Assembly: GCF_002723835.1 (NCBI RefSeq)
Contig: NZ_BEWG01000087.1
Span: forward strand, 1-64,000
DNA: 64,000 nt
Source: Mycobacterium sp. shizuoka-1
Lineage (GTDB): Bacteria > Actinomycetota > Actinomycetes > Mycobacteriales > Mycobacteriaceae
Direction: 5' to 3'
Shown here: piece by piece, positions 23,997 through 33,361 of the stretch
Layout: the number at the start of each line of letters is the position of its first letter
Position numbering within the stretch: position 1 is the stretch's first letter
Notes under the pieces: model-generated
Databases searched by the model: none
The model's input: only the letters and a program-made list of their open reading frames with translations
What the model was told of the DNA's origin: nothing
Made by a program: the position numbers and the translations under genes

Positions 23997-25231
23997 CCGC
24001 TCCCCGGCGCACCGCCACGAAGTTCGGCGCCCTGCTGGCCGTCTTGGGCCCCGGGCTGCTCGCCGGGCTGTCCGACGACGATCCGGCCGGCATCACCACC
24101 TACTCGGTGCTCGGCGCCGACCACGGCTACCAGTTGTTGTGGGTGTTGCTGCTGTCCACCGTGGCGCTCATCGTGTTCCACAGCCTGGCAGCACGGATGG
24201 GGGTGGTCACCGGTCAGGGCTTGATCGGGTTGGTCCGCCAGCGCTACGGGGTGTCGGTGGGCGCTGCCGTGCTGGCCGCGCTGGTGGTGGCCAACATCGG
24301 CACGACCTGCGCCGAATTCGCCGGCATCGCAGCGGGATTCGAGCTGTTCGGGGTCAGCCGCTACATCAGCGTGCCGGTCGCCGCGATGGCGGTGTCGCTG
24401 TTGGTTCTGCGCGGCAGCTTCCATCGCGTCGAGCGGTTGCTCCTGGTGCTGTCCACGGTGTTCCTGGCCTACATCGCCTCGGGATTCCTCGCCAAACCGG
24501 ACTGGGGCGCGGCGCTGCACGGCACCTTCGTGCCGACCATGCCGATGACCGGCTCCGCGATCGCGATCGTCACCGCCACCCTGGGCACGACGCTGGCCCC
24601 GTGGGGGCTGTCGTTCATGCAGTCCTACGCCGTCGACAAGAAGTTGCGCACCGAGGACTTGCCGCTGGAGCGGGTGGACGTCATCACCGGAGCCGTGCTG
24701 ACCGGGGTCATCGGGTTCTTCGTCGTGGTGGCCTGTGCGGCCACACTGCACCGCGACGGGCGCAGCATCGCCGATGCAGCCGACGCGGCGATCGCGCTGC
24801 AGCCACTGGCGGGTGAGGCGGCGGCCAAGCTCTTCGGAATCGGTTTGATCGGCGCTGCCTTTCTGGCCGCGTCGATCCTGCCGTTGTCGACGGCCTACTC
24901 GGTCTGCGAATACGCCGGAGTGGAAGCCGCCATCGACGATCCGTACCGGGATGCCCGGGTGTTCTACCTGACCTACGGGATCGTCACCATGATCGGGGCT
25001 GTCGTTGTGCTCGCACCCAATGCGCCGCTGGTGCCGATCCTGGTCGGTACCCAGGTGCTCAATGCGGTCCTGCTGGTGCCGCTGATGTTCGCGATGATCG
25101 GCCTCGGCCGCGACCGTGACCTGATGGGCCGGTTCGCGATCGGCCGCACCGGACTGGTCGGCTACAGCGTGACGACCATCGTGGTGGTCCTGTGCGTACT
25201 GGCGCTTGGTGTCACGACAGTGATCGGGTGA
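23993..25231 (+). CDS. Nramp-related divalent metal transporter, probably Mg2+/Mn2+ type
   Basis: The protein has 412 residues and about 11 membrane helices with Nramp/SLC11 layout. In helix 1 the metal motif reads DDDPAGITTYS instead of DPGN, and in helix 6 LAPWGLSFMQ instead of the canonical MPH. Loss of the helix-1 Asn and helix-6 Met that select transition metals is a feature of the Nramp-related magnesium transporters, so Mg2+ (or a broader range) is the likely substrate. The GTG at 23993 overlaps the stop of the MgtE_N-like gene. The family is established; the substrate is inference. Confidence 0.85.
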   Translation: MTAPRRTATKFGALLAVLGPGLLAGLSDDDPAGITTYSVLGADHGYQLLWVLLLSTVALIVFHSLAARMGVVTGQGLIGLVRQRYGVSVGAAVLAALVVANIGTTCAEFAGIAAGFELFGVSRYISVPVAAMAVSLLVLRGSFHRVERLLLVLSTVFLAYIASGFLAKPDWGAALHGTFVPTMPMTGSAIAIVTATLGTTLAPWGLSFMQSYAVDKKLRTEDLPLERVDVITGAVLTGVIGFFVVVACAATLHRDGRSIADAADAAIALQPLAGEAAAKLFGIGLIGAAFLAASILPLSTAYSVCEYAGVEAAIDDPYRDARVFYLTYGIVTMIGAVVVLAPNAPLVPILVGTQVLNAVLLVPLMFAMIGLGRDRDLMGRFAIGRTGLVGYSVTTIVVVLCVLALGVTTVIG

Positions 25232-25248
25232 GCAGAAAGGATCGCGGT

Positions 25249-26043
25249 GTGACGACAACTGTTCGCCTGGAGGTCGACTCCTCTGGCGTCGCGCTGATCA
25301 CGCTCGACGGCCCCGAACGCCTCAACGCGTTCTCCCCAGGTACCGCCAGTGAGCTGGGCGCGGCGTACCGCCGCTGCGACGCCGACGACGCCGTGCGGGC
25401 CGTCGTGCTCACCGGAGCGGGCCGGGCGTTCTGTGCGGGGGCGGACATGTCGGCTCAGGCCGGGGCGTTCGACAGTCCTGCCGATGGATTCAGCGCCTCA
25501 CCGGTGCAGCCACCGGCCTGGCGGGTCCGCAAATTGGTGGTCGCCGCCGTCAACGGACCCGCCATCGGGATCGGGCTCACCCTGGCTCTGCAATGTGACA
25601 TCCGGCTGGTGGCCGCCGACGCCAAACTGGCCATCCCTCAGGTGCGCCGCGGCATGATCGGCGACTGCGCGGTGCACTACACCCTCAAGCGCGCCGTCGG
25701 CCTGGCTGTTGCCGCCGACCTCCTGCTCACCGGGCGCACGTTCACCGGCTCCGAAGCCACGGCGCTCGGCGTCGCCAGTCGCGCCCTGCCGTCCGGCGAG
25801 GTCCTGCCCGCAGCCCTGGACCTGGCCCGCGACGTCGCGGTCAACGCCAACCCCGCGTCGCTGGCCTACAGCAAGCGACTGCTGTGGACCGACCTGGGTG
25901 CCGAGGAGGTGGCCGCCGAGGAGACTACGGTGCACCTGAAACTGATGGGCGGCCCGGACGCGATCGAAGGGCCGGCCGCCTGGCGGGAGAACCGGCCACC
26001 GGTGTGGCGGTCCCGCGCCGGCCAGACGGGAGATCCTGCATGA
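25249..26043 (+). CDS. Enoyl-CoA hydratase/isomerase family protein
   Basis: The GTG at 25249 is preceded by AGAAAGG; 264 residues. Crotonase motifs are present: LDGPERLNAFSP, AGRAFCAGADMSA forming one oxyanion-hole strand, and AVNGPAIGIGLTLALQCDIR for the other. Of the usual two catalytic Glu residues, the second position has RGMIGDCAVHY, so isomerase or another crotonase activity is as likely as hydration. The stop overlaps the next start (ATGA). Confidence 0.88.
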   Translation: MTTTVRLEVDSSGVALITLDGPERLNAFSPGTASELGAAYRRCDADDAVRAVVLTGAGRAFCAGADMSAQAGAFDSPADGFSASPVQPPAWRVRKLVVAAVNGPAIGIGLTLALQCDIRLVAADAKLAIPQVRRGMIGDCAVHYTLKRAVGLAVAADLLLTGRTFTGSEATALGVASRALPSGEVLPAALDLARDVAVNANPASLAYSKRLLWTDLGAEEVAAEETTVHLKLMGGPDAIEGPAAWRENRPPVWRSRAGQTGDPA

Positions 26044-26933
26044 CAGAGACCACGACCAAGACCACCGCCGAGGTTCTCGACGGTGTCGACCTGACCGGTC
26101 GCACCGTCGTCATCACCGGTGCCTCCTCGGGGTTGGGGTTGCAGACCGCCCGGGCGATGCAGTCGGCCGGAGCGCAGATCGTGGCCGCGGTGCGTGATCT
26201 GGACAAGACGCGCGCGGCGATCGACTGCGAGATGGTGGCGCTCGAACTCGGCGACCTGCGCTCGGCGGCCACCGCGGCCGAGACGATCGCCGACAGTCAT
26301 GAGCGCATCGATGTGCTGATCAACAACGCCGGCGTGATGGCGCCGCCGCTGACCCGCACCGCACAGGGGTACGAACTTCAGCTCGGCGCCAACCATCTCG
26401 GACACTTCGTGTTCACCACCGGACTGGCCGAGCGCTTCGCGGCCGGCACCCGCATCGTCAACCTCAGCAGCCGCGGGCACCTGTACAGCGGCATCCGGTG
26501 GGACGACCCCAACTACGACGACGAGACCAGCTACGACAAGTGGCAGGCCTACGGCCAGAGCAAGACCGCCAACGTGTTGTTCGCCGTCGAGGCCGAACGG
26601 CGCTGGGGGCCACGCGGCGTGCATTCGTTTGCCGTCCATCCGGGCGTGGTCGTCACCGAGCTGGCCCGACACATGACCCGCGACGACTACAGCGGGCGGC
26701 TGGCCAACCTCGACGTGACCGACGTCGACCACGGCGCGGCGACCACGGTGTGGGCTGCCACCAGCACCGACCTCGACGGGCGCGGGGGGCTCTACCTCGA
26801 GGACTGCCGCATCGCCGACCCGTTCGCCGAAGGCGTGGTCGGCGGGTACGCACCGTGGGCGGTGGACCCCGAGCAGGCGGTGCGACTGTGGGACTGGTCG
26901 CAGCGACAGGCCGACCTTAATTTGGGTGACTAA
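26040..26933 (+). CDS. Short-chain dehydrogenase/reductase
   Basis: The protein has 297 residues with the Rossmann motif TGASSGLGLQTA near residue 25, INNAG near 92, catalytic Ser in VNLSSRGH and YGQSKTAN near 175. It resembles the WWOX/retinol dehydrogenase-like group of mycobacteria. NAD(P)-dependent oxidoreduction of a lipid or hydrophobic alcohol is likely. It overlaps the crotonase gene by four bases, forming an operon. Confidence 0.88.
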   Translation: MTETTTKTTAEVLDGVDLTGRTVVITGASSGLGLQTARAMQSAGAQIVAAVRDLDKTRAAIDCEMVALELGDLRSAATAAETIADSHERIDVLINNAGVMAPPLTRTAQGYELQLGANHLGHFVFTTGLAERFAAGTRIVNLSSRGHLYSGIRWDDPNYDDETSYDKWQAYGQSKTANVLFAVEAERRWGPRGVHSFAVHPGVVVTELARHMTRDDYSGRLANLDVTDVDHGAATTVWAATSTDLDGRGGLYLEDCRIADPFAEGVVGGYAPWAVDPEQAVRLWDWSQRQADLNLGD

Positions 26934-26939
26934 CCTGCA

Positions 26940-27548
26940 GTGGTGGTCATCGACGTCCGTCCAGCCCGCAAGGCCGACATCCCTGCGCTGGCACGGGTGC
27001 TGGGCCGGGCGTTCCAAAACGACCCGGTCATGTCGTGGGTGCAGCCCGACGCCGAGCGCCGGCAGGCCGCCCTGCCGGGACTGTTCGGCGCGCTGACCCG
27101 CCACCACTTTCTGGCCGGCCGCGGCACCGAGGTCGCGGTGTCCGACGACGGGGTGGCCGCCGGCGCACTGTGGGATCCCCCAGGCCGGTGGATGCAGTCA
27201 CCCCGTGAGCAGCTGGCCATGCTGCCCGGTGTGATCCGCGCGTTTCGGGGTCGGCTCGCCGCGGGCCGCGCGGTCACCGACTTGATGAAGGCCCACCATC
27301 CCGAGGAACCGCACTGGTACCTCGCGGTCATCGGCAGCGATCCGATGGTGCGTGGGGGCGGGTTCGGCCACGCGCTGATGCGCTCCCGGCTGGACCGCTG
27401 CGACGCCGAATATGCCCCGGCCTATCTGGAATCCAGCAACCCGGACAACATCCCGTACTACCAGCGGTTCGGTTTCGAGGTGACCGGGGAGATCGTGCTG
27501 CCCGACGGCGGACCGTCGCTGTGGCCGATGTGGCGTGCCCCGAGGTGA
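26940..27548 (+). CDS. GNAT-family N-acetyltransferase
   Basis: The protein has 202 residues with a GNAT fold: IDVRPARKADIPALARV at the start, the acetyl-CoA loop VRGGGFGHALM near residue 135 and the C-terminal YLESSNPDNIPYYQRFGFEVTGE. The substrate is unknown. It starts 6 bases after the SDR stop and without a clear ribosome binding site, so it is probably the last gene of the operon. Confidence 0.87.
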   Translation: MVVIDVRPARKADIPALARVLGRAFQNDPVMSWVQPDAERRQAALPGLFGALTRHHFLAGRGTEVAVSDDGVAAGALWDPPGRWMQSPREQLAMLPGVIRAFRGRLAAGRAVTDLMKAHHPEEPHWYLAVIGSDPMVRGGGFGHALMRSRLDRCDAEYAPAYLESSNPDNIPYYQRFGFEVTGEIVLPDGGPSLWPMWRAPR

Positions 27549-27593
27549 CCGCCGCGGCTGGTTAGCCTGGGTATCTCGGTGAGACTGCCGCCG

Positions 27594-28493
27594 TCAGTCC
27601 GAACCGGCCGCGAGTATCGATTCGAACGTGGTGGCGACGTGCTGGCGAAACCATCGGTGAGCCGCGTCGTCCTCGGTTCGGGGATGCCAGGCGATCCCGA
27701 TCTCGAGCGGCGGCAGGTCGAGTGGAATGGCGAAGGTGCGCATGCCGAGGCTCTCGATGGTGGAAGCCCAGTGCGCGGTGGTCAACGCGACGAGGTCAGT
27801 GGAACCGGCAAGCAGCAGGGCGCTGGTGTGGTTGGACACGACGATCCGCACCCGTCGGCGTAGCCCGTGGGCGGCCAGGGCTGTGTCGATCGGGCCGTGC
27901 GCCCTGCCGCGTCGGGAGGTGCCGATGTGTTCCGCGGCAGCGAAGCGGTCCACGCTGATCTCGGCAGCGAACAGCGGATTGCCGGCACGGGCGACACCCA
28001 GCAGTTCGGTTCGGGTCAGCGAGCGGTGGTGGGTCTCCGGATCGAGGTGGCCCAGGACGCCGAGTTCGAGGTCCACGTCTCCCCGCCGGAGTCCGGTGTC
28101 TTCCAACGCTTCCGACACGAAGATCACGTCGACCCCCGGCGCCTGCTGGCTCAAACGCTGCAGCAGCGGTGCGGCCACACTCGACACGAACAGGTCAGCC
28201 GATTGAACGGTGAACGCCCGGCGTAGCGAGGACGGGTCGAATTGTGCACCCGGGCGCAGGATTTCGTCAGCTTCAGCGAGGAGGCCGCTGAGCCTCTGGC
28301 GCATGTCCACCGCGCGCTGGGTGGGCACCAGCCCCTGTCCTGCCCGCACCAGAAGGGGGTCACCTGCCTGTCGGCGCAATTGGGCCAGCGCCCTGCTCAC
28401 CGCTGGAGGCGAGGTGCCCAGGCGTTCGGCGGCGCGCGTCACGCTGCTCTCCTGAAGCAGCACATCGAGCACCCGAAGCAGGTTGAGATCCAT
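27594..28493 (-). CDS. LysR-type transcriptional regulator
   Basis: The protein has 299 residues with an N-terminal winged helix-turn-helix (LNLLRVLDVLLQESSVTRAA ... PAVSRALAQLRR) and a C-terminal co-inducer domain, closest in style to the NodD/LinR-like group. It is divergent from the propeller-hydratase pair, the usual arrangement for a LysR regulator and its target. The 117-base AT-richer gap between the starts should hold its binding site; I could not settle on a T-N11-A box. Confidence 0.9.
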   Translation of the reverse strand: MDLNLLRVLDVLLQESSVTRAAERLGTSPPAVSRALAQLRRQAGDPLLVRAGQGLVPTQRAVDMRQRLSGLLAEADEILRPGAQFDPSSLRRAFTVQSADLFVSSVAAPLLQRLSQQAPGVDVIFVSEALEDTGLRRGDVDLELGVLGHLDPETHHRSLTRTELLGVARAGNPLFAAEISVDRFAAAEHIGTSRRGRAHGPIDTALAAHGLRRRVRIVVSNHTSALLLAGSTDLVALTTAHWASTIESLGMRTFAIPLDLPPLEIGIAWHPRTEDDAAHRWFRQHVATTFESILAAGSD

Positions 28494-28610
28494 CGCCCAC
28501 CATTCTTATCGGCAGAGGCAATTATTAGTTCTCAATACTTGCATTGTTTGTTATGGGTCGGCGGCGAAGGCTTGACGAAGCCCCAGAAACTCGCACAGAG
28601 GAGCACACCC

Positions 28611-29669
28611 GTGAACGATGACTCACCCCGCGCCGGCCGTGATGGTGACGTCCTGGCCGTCGTCAGCCAGAGCGGACCGACGGTGACCTTCTTCGACGCC
28701 GCAACCGACGGACCCCTCGGGGTGCTCGACCTGCTGGCCGAACCCCACGAACTGTGTTTCGACGCAACGCATCGGCAGCTGTGGTGCACCAACACCTACC
28801 ACTCCGGCTACTATCACGCCAACCAGGGCCGACGCACCCAGCTGACCGTCATCGACCCCGACGAGCGTCGCATCGTCGACGTGGTTGATCTGGCTCCCGA
28901 GCACGCCCCGCACGGCCTGGCCCTCGACAGCACCCGCAACCGCCTCTACGTCAGTGTCGAGGGGGACGCGGATCGGCCCGGCGGGGTCGTCGTGATCGAT
29001 ACCGTGACGCGAAAAGTGCTCGGCCGCATGAGCACTGGCGCCCCGGGTCCCCACTGGTTCGTCATCGACGCCACCGGGAGGAAGGGGTTCGCGACCAACA
29101 AGGAGGCCCCCTTCGTGTCGATCCTGGATCTGGCCACCGAAGAGCTCGTCACGGTTGACGTCCCCGGCAGTGAAGGCCTCGCCGTCTCGCCCGATGGCAG
29201 CGAGATCTACGTGGCCGCGCCATACGGCTCGTTCACGGCAAGCGGATCACAGAGCTTGCCGACCAATGGAATCCGTGTCATCGATACCGAAAGCGCCCGA
29301 GTGGTCGACGTGCTGGCGACCGAACATGTGGTGTTTCCGGTCTGCCTGACCGGTGATGGCGTACTGCTGGCTGCCGAGCTTCGGATGACCCCCGGCGGAC
29401 CGTCGGCGCTGGGCAGCCACCTGCCGGGACGCTTGAACGCATTCGACACCGCCACTCGCCAGCGCATCGCGACGGTCGAACTGACGGGCCGATTTCCGCT
29501 CACCATGACTGCATCCCCTGACGGCCGACTCGGCTATGTCGCCGCGGTGACGTCCTCCACGGTTGACATCGTCGACCTGCGTCGGTGGGAGGTCCTCAAT
29601 TCGCTGGCCATCGCCAAGCGCGGCGAACCGGGCGCTCATGGACTCGCCTACATTCCCCGGCCGAACTGA
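28611..29669 (+). CDS. YVTN-type beta-propeller protein
   Basis: The GTG at 28611 follows GAGGAGCACACCC; 352 residues. Repeated blade motifs are evident: HGLALDSTRNRLYVSVEGD, GLAVSPDGSEIYVAAPYG, TASPDGRLGYVAAV. No signal peptide is visible, so the protein seems cytosolic, unlike many propellers. Such propellers can be lactonases or binding proteins. It is divergent from LysR and 42 bases upstream of a hydratase, hinting at a lactone- or enol-processing catabolic step. Confidence 0.8.
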   Translation: MNDDSPRAGRDGDVLAVVSQSGPTVTFFDAATDGPLGVLDLLAEPHELCFDATHRQLWCTNTYHSGYYHANQGRRTQLTVIDPDERRIVDVVDLAPEHAPHGLALDSTRNRLYVSVEGDADRPGGVVVIDTVTRKVLGRMSTGAPGPHWFVIDATGRKGFATNKEAPFVSILDLATEELVTVDVPGSEGLAVSPDGSEIYVAAPYGSFTASGSQSLPTNGIRVIDTESARVVDVLATEHVVFPVCLTGDGVLLAAELRMTPGGPSALGSHLPGRLNAFDTATRQRIATVELTGRFPLTMTASPDGRLGYVAAVTSSTVDIVDLRRWEVLNSLAIAKRGEPGAHGLAYIPRPN

Positions 29670-29711
29670 CCGGCATGCGGCTGACCTGCTACTTCCGCGC
29701 GGAGAATCACT

Positions 29712-30470
29712 GTGGAGTTTGACGACATCGCGCACCGGCTCGATACCGCGCGCGCTCGGCGCACAGCGGTGACCCCGTTCAGCGACACCGCGCCAGACTT
29801 CGACGTTGGCGCGGGATACCACGTTCAGCGCCGCCGCCGCGCCGGCCGTGCCCTCGCCGGCTGGAAACTGGCCCTGACCTCACGCGCCAAGCAGCGTCAA
29901 GTGGGCCTCGACGCAGCGATGTACGGGTTCCTCGGCAGGGATGACGCCCTCGCTCCGGGACAGGCGCTGAACGTCGGATCGCTGATCGCGCCGCGAGTCG
30001 AGCCCGAACTGGTCTTCATCATGGGCGACGACATTGCCGGCCCTGGTATCACCGGGGCACAGGTACTCGCGGCCACCGCCGAAGTGGCGGCCGGTATCGA
30101 GGTCATCGACTCCCGGTATCTCGACTACCGCTTTTCCCCGGGCGATCTTGCCGCCGACAATGCCTCGGCCGCAAACTTTCTCATCGGTCCGGGCCGGCCA
30201 CCGCAGGACCTGGAACTTCCCGTGCTGGGAGTTGTGCTGGCCAAGAACGGGGAACTGGTCGACACCGCGACCGGTGCAGCGGTGATGGGACACCCGGCGG
30301 CTGCCGTGGCGTGGTTGGTGCGCCGACTGCACACCCAGGAAGGGCTGGGCCTGCGGCGCGGACAGATCGTGTTTTCGGGCGGGCTGACCGGCGCTGTACC
30401 GGTCGGGGCCGCGGACACCGTCACTGCGGAATTCGCCCACCTCGGCCGCCTCACCCTCGACTGCCGATGA
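29712..30470 (+). CDS. 2-Keto-4-pentenoate hydratase / oxalocrotonate decarboxylase family protein
   Basis: The GTG follows GGAGAATCACT; 252 residues. Family motifs include GWKLALTSRAKQRQVGL, RVEPELVFIMG with the metal-binding Glu pair, VAAGIEVIDSRY and VFSGGLTGAVPV. Enzymes of this fumarylacetoacetate hydrolase-like group use Mg2+/Mn2+ to hydrate or decarboxylate products of meta-cleavage pathways. No ring-cleavage dioxygenase is nearby, so its substrate is open. Confidence 0.88.
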   Translation: MEFDDIAHRLDTARARRTAVTPFSDTAPDFDVGAGYHVQRRRRAGRALAGWKLALTSRAKQRQVGLDAAMYGFLGRDDALAPGQALNVGSLIAPRVEPELVFIMGDDIAGPGITGAQVLAATAEVAAGIEVIDSRYLDYRFSPGDLAADNASAANFLIGPGRPPQDLELPVLGVVLAKNGELVDTATGAAVMGHPAAAVAWLVRRLHTQEGLGLRRGQIVFSGGLTGAVPVGAADTVTAEFAHLGRLTLDCR

Positions 30471-30612
30471 TCCACACCGATCGGACACCCGGGGCCCGCG
30501 GTGGCGGCGGTGCTTCCTGGCCGTTTGCTGAGGGCCCAGAGAAACTTGCCTTCGAGTTGGCGAAAAGTGCGCATCGCACGTTCCCGATTGTGATAATCGG
30601 CCCAGGGGTGGC

Positions 30613-30661
30613 GCGGGCCATGGCGGGTCCTCCGGAGGGGAGGGGATCGGCCATGGCCCGC
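30613..30661. terminator. Inverted repeat between convergent genes
   Basis: A perfect 12-bp inverted repeat (GCGGGCCATGGC at 30613-30624 and its complement at 30650-30661) encloses a 25-base purine-rich loop. It lies between the stops of the hydratase (30470) and GlgX (30702), so a bidirectional terminator without T-tract is the simplest reading. Confidence 0.5.
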
Positions 30662-30701
30662 CATTTATGCAGTATGCAGCCCATTTGTGGGGCTCAATGC
30701 G

Positions 30702-32834
30702 CTACTCGGTCGCGCGCAGTACCAGCATGGCGCGCGATTCCAGTCGCACCGGCGCGGCCGCCTTCACCACCGCGGCGTCCTCGATCTCGCCCGGTCCCGC
30801 AGCGGTGTCCACGACAGGTTGCCAAGCCTTACCGAACTCCGCTGGGGGAAGGGTGAACTCGATGGGCTCGTGGTGGGCGTTGAAGCAGAGCACGAAGGAG
30901 TCGTCGCTCACCCGCTGGCCGCGGGTGTCCAGGTCCGGGATGCCGTGGCCGTTGAGATAGACCGCCACCGACTTGCCGAAGCCGGAGTCCCAGTCCTCGT
31001 CGTTCATCTCCGAGCCGTCCGGGCGGAACCAGGTGATGTCCGGCAGCCCCTCGCTGCCGCGTTGCCGGACCGGCCTGCCGTTGAAGAACCGCCGTCGGCG
31101 GAAGGCCGGATGGTTGGCCCGCAACACCGACACCGACGCGGTGAACTCCAGCAGGGCGGTGTCCGCGCTGGCCCAGTCGATCCAGGTGATCTCGTTGTCC
31201 TGGCAGTAGCCGTTGTTGTTGCCGCCCTGGGTGCGCCCGAGTTCGTCACCGTGCGAGATCATCGGCACGCCCTGGGACAGGATCGTGGTGGCGATCAGGT
31301 TGCGCTGCTGGCGGGTTCTCAGCGCGTTGATCTCCGGATCATCGGTGGGGCCCTCGACGCCGCAGTTCCACGACTTGTTGTTGCTCTCGCCGTCGTTGTT
31401 GTCCTCGCCGTTGTCCTCGTTGTGTTTCTCGTTGTAGGACACCAGGTCCCGCAGCGTGAATCCATCGTGGGCGGTGACGAAGTTGATCGACGCCACCGGC
31501 CGGCGCGCGGTGTGCTCGTAGAGGTCGGCCGAGCCGGTCAACCGGTAGGCGAACTCGCCGAGGGTGGCGTCTTCACCTCGCCAGAAGTCGCGGACGGTGT
31601 CGCGGAACTTGCCGTTCCACTCGGTCCACTGCGGCGGGAAGTTGCCCACCTGGTAGCCGCCGGGGCCGACGTCCCACGGCTCGGCGATCAGCTTTACCTG
31701 ACTGACCGTCGGATCCTGTTGAACCAGTTCGAAAAACGCGCTCAGCCGGTCGACATCGTAGAACTCGCGGGCCAGCGTGGAGGCGAGGTCGAAGCGGAAA
31801 CCGTCCACGTGCATCTCGGTCACCCAGTACCGAAGTGAATCCATGATCAGTTGCAGCGAATGCGGGTGTCCGACATTGAGGCTGTTGCCCGTGCCGGTGT
31901 AGTCCATGTAGTACTGCTTGTCGTCGTCGACGAGTCGGTAGTAGGCGGCATTGTCGATACCGCGGAAGCTCAGCGTGGGGCCCATGTGGTTGCCTTCAGC
32001 GGTGTGGTTGTAGACCACGTCGAGGATCACCTCGATGCCGGCTTCGTGCAGCGAGCGCACCATCGCCTTGAATTCCTGCACCTGTCCACCGGGCGTGGTG
32101 CTGGCTGAGTACTTGCTGTCCGGGGCGAAGAACCCGATGGTGTTGTAGCCCCAATAGTTCGACAGGCCCTTGTCGATCAGGGTGGAGTCGTTGGCGAAGT
32201 GGTGCACCGGCATCAGCTCGATCGCGGTGGCACCGATCGACTTCAGGTGGTCGATGATCGCCGGATGTGCGATGGCGGAATAGGTTCCGCGAATGGCGTC
32301 GGGGATGTCGGGGTGGGTCTGGGTCAACCCTTTGACGTGTGCCTCGTAGATGACGCTGTCGGCGTACTCGCGTTGCGGAGGACGATCGACGCCCCAGTCG
32401 AAATACGGGTTGATGACCACCGATTTCGGCATGCTGGCGGCCGAGTCGTCGTCGTTGCGGCTGTCGGGGTCGCCGAAGTTGTAGCCGAACAGTGACTGAT
32501 CCCAGTCGAAGTGACCGTCGATCGCCTTGGCGTAGGGATCCAGCAGCAGCTTGTTGGGGTTGCAGCGATGGCCCTGCCCGGGATCGTGCGGTCCGTGTAT
32601 GCGATAGCCATAGCGCTGGCCGGGTTCGACGCCGGGCACGTACCCGTGCCAGACGAAACCATCCACTTCGGGCAGGACGATGCGGGTTTCGTTCCCGTCC
32701 TCATCGAACAGGCAGAGTTCGACTCGCTCGGCCACCTCGGAGAACACGCCGAAGTTGGTGCCGTAGCCGTCGTAGGAGGCGCCCAGCGGATAGGCCTTGC
32801 CGGGCCATACCTCGGGTGCGGCGGCGTTGGTCAC
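30702..32834 (-). CDS. glgX: Glycogen debranching enzyme GlgX
   Basis: The GTG at 32834 follows AAGGAG; 710 residues, usual length. An N-terminal CBM48 module (~10-110) precedes a GH13 catalytic domain with VVYNHTAEG, nucleophile Asp in DGFRFDLAS, acid/base Glu in LIAEPWD and TAHDGFTL. It hydrolyses alpha-1,6 branches of phosphorylase-limit dextrins or glycogen. No trehalose or glycogen synthesis gene adjoins it. Confidence 0.95.
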   Translation of the reverse strand: MTNAAAPEVWPGKAYPLGASYDGYGTNFGVFSEVAERVELCLFDEDGNETRIVLPEVDGFVWHGYVPGVEPGQRYGYRIHGPHDPGQGHRCNPNKLLLDPYAKAIDGHFDWDQSLFGYNFGDPDSRNDDDSAASMPKSVVINPYFDWGVDRPPQREYADSVIYEAHVKGLTQTHPDIPDAIRGTYSAIAHPAIIDHLKSIGATAIELMPVHHFANDSTLIDKGLSNYWGYNTIGFFAPDSKYSASTTPGGQVQEFKAMVRSLHEAGIEVILDVVYNHTAEGNHMGPTLSFRGIDNAAYYRLVDDDKQYYMDYTGTGNSLNVGHPHSLQLIMDSLRYWVTEMHVDGFRFDLASTLAREFYDVDRLSAFFELVQQDPTVSQVKLIAEPWDVGPGGYQVGNFPPQWTEWNGKFRDTVRDFWRGEDATLGEFAYRLTGSADLYEHTARRPVASINFVTAHDGFTLRDLVSYNEKHNEDNGEDNNDGESNNKSWNCGVEGPTDDPEINALRTRQQRNLIATTILSQGVPMISHGDELGRTQGGNNNGYCQDNEITWIDWASADTALLEFTASVSVLRANHPAFRRRRFFNGRPVRQRGSEGLPDITWFRPDGSEMNDEDWDSGFGKSVAVYLNGHGIPDLDTRGQRVSDDSFVLCFNAHHEPIEFTLPPAEFGKAWQPVVDTAAGPGEIEDAAVVKAAAPVRLESRAMLVLRATE

Positions 32835-32920
32835 GTAGGGCTCCTTGGATTGACGGGCTGGACTCTGCCGGGTACCCAGTAATCGCCGGCGTCAAATCAC
32901 CCGTGAGCCGGTTGTGAGAG

Positions 32921-33361
32921 TCATGACAATTCGGCTGCCGGAGTTGCTTCGTGGCCGGGTCGGCCGGCGGTTCGGCGCCGCTGTTTCATCTCCGCCTCAT
33001 ACACGTGCCGGGCACCGCCCATCAGCTCCTCGCGCACCTGGCGCTCGCGGTCACGCAGGGCCGACCAGTAGGTGTCGTCGAACTCCTCGACCACTTGAAA
33101 CGTCCAGCGGCCGTAGAGGACGTTGCGACCCACCAGGTCAGTCTCCAGCGCCTCGGCCATGCCGGAATGACCCGCCGCGCGCAGCTTGTCGGCCGTTTCC
33201 CCGAGCAGCAGGTCGGCGTGCCCCATCAGCTGGTGAAACGAATAGAGGTGGCCGCGCGCCCGTTCGACGTATTCCAGCGCCTCGGACAGCGATCCGACCG
33301 CTTCGACGGTGTCGTCGTCGACGCCCTGGGGTCGTCGGCTGGTCAGCTCGTCACCGCTCAT
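32921..33361 (-). CDS. Conserved hypothetical protein
   Basis: The 146-residue protein is mostly helical and charged, with EALEYVERARGHLYSFHQLMGHADLLLGE and a C-terminal basic segment (KQRRRTAGRPGHE). No enzyme motif, signal peptide or membrane helix is visible. Its ATG overlaps the end of the RibD-like gene by 11 bases, so it is translated with the HAD-reductase operon. I do not recognise the family. Confidence 0.7.
   Translation of the reverse strand: MSGDELTSRRPQGVDDDTVEAVGSLSEALEYVERARGHLYSFHQLMGHADLLLGETADKLRAAGHSGMAEALETDLVGRNVLYGRWTFQVVEEFDDTYWSALRDRERQVREELMGGARHVYEAEMKQRRRTAGRPGHEATPAAELS

Noticed and set aside
23648..25258. Long minus-strand open frame opposite the Nramp-like gene
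   Set aside because: It has a His/Gln/Arg-rich composition typical of GC-rich antisense frames and lies opposite clear membrane-protein coding sequence.
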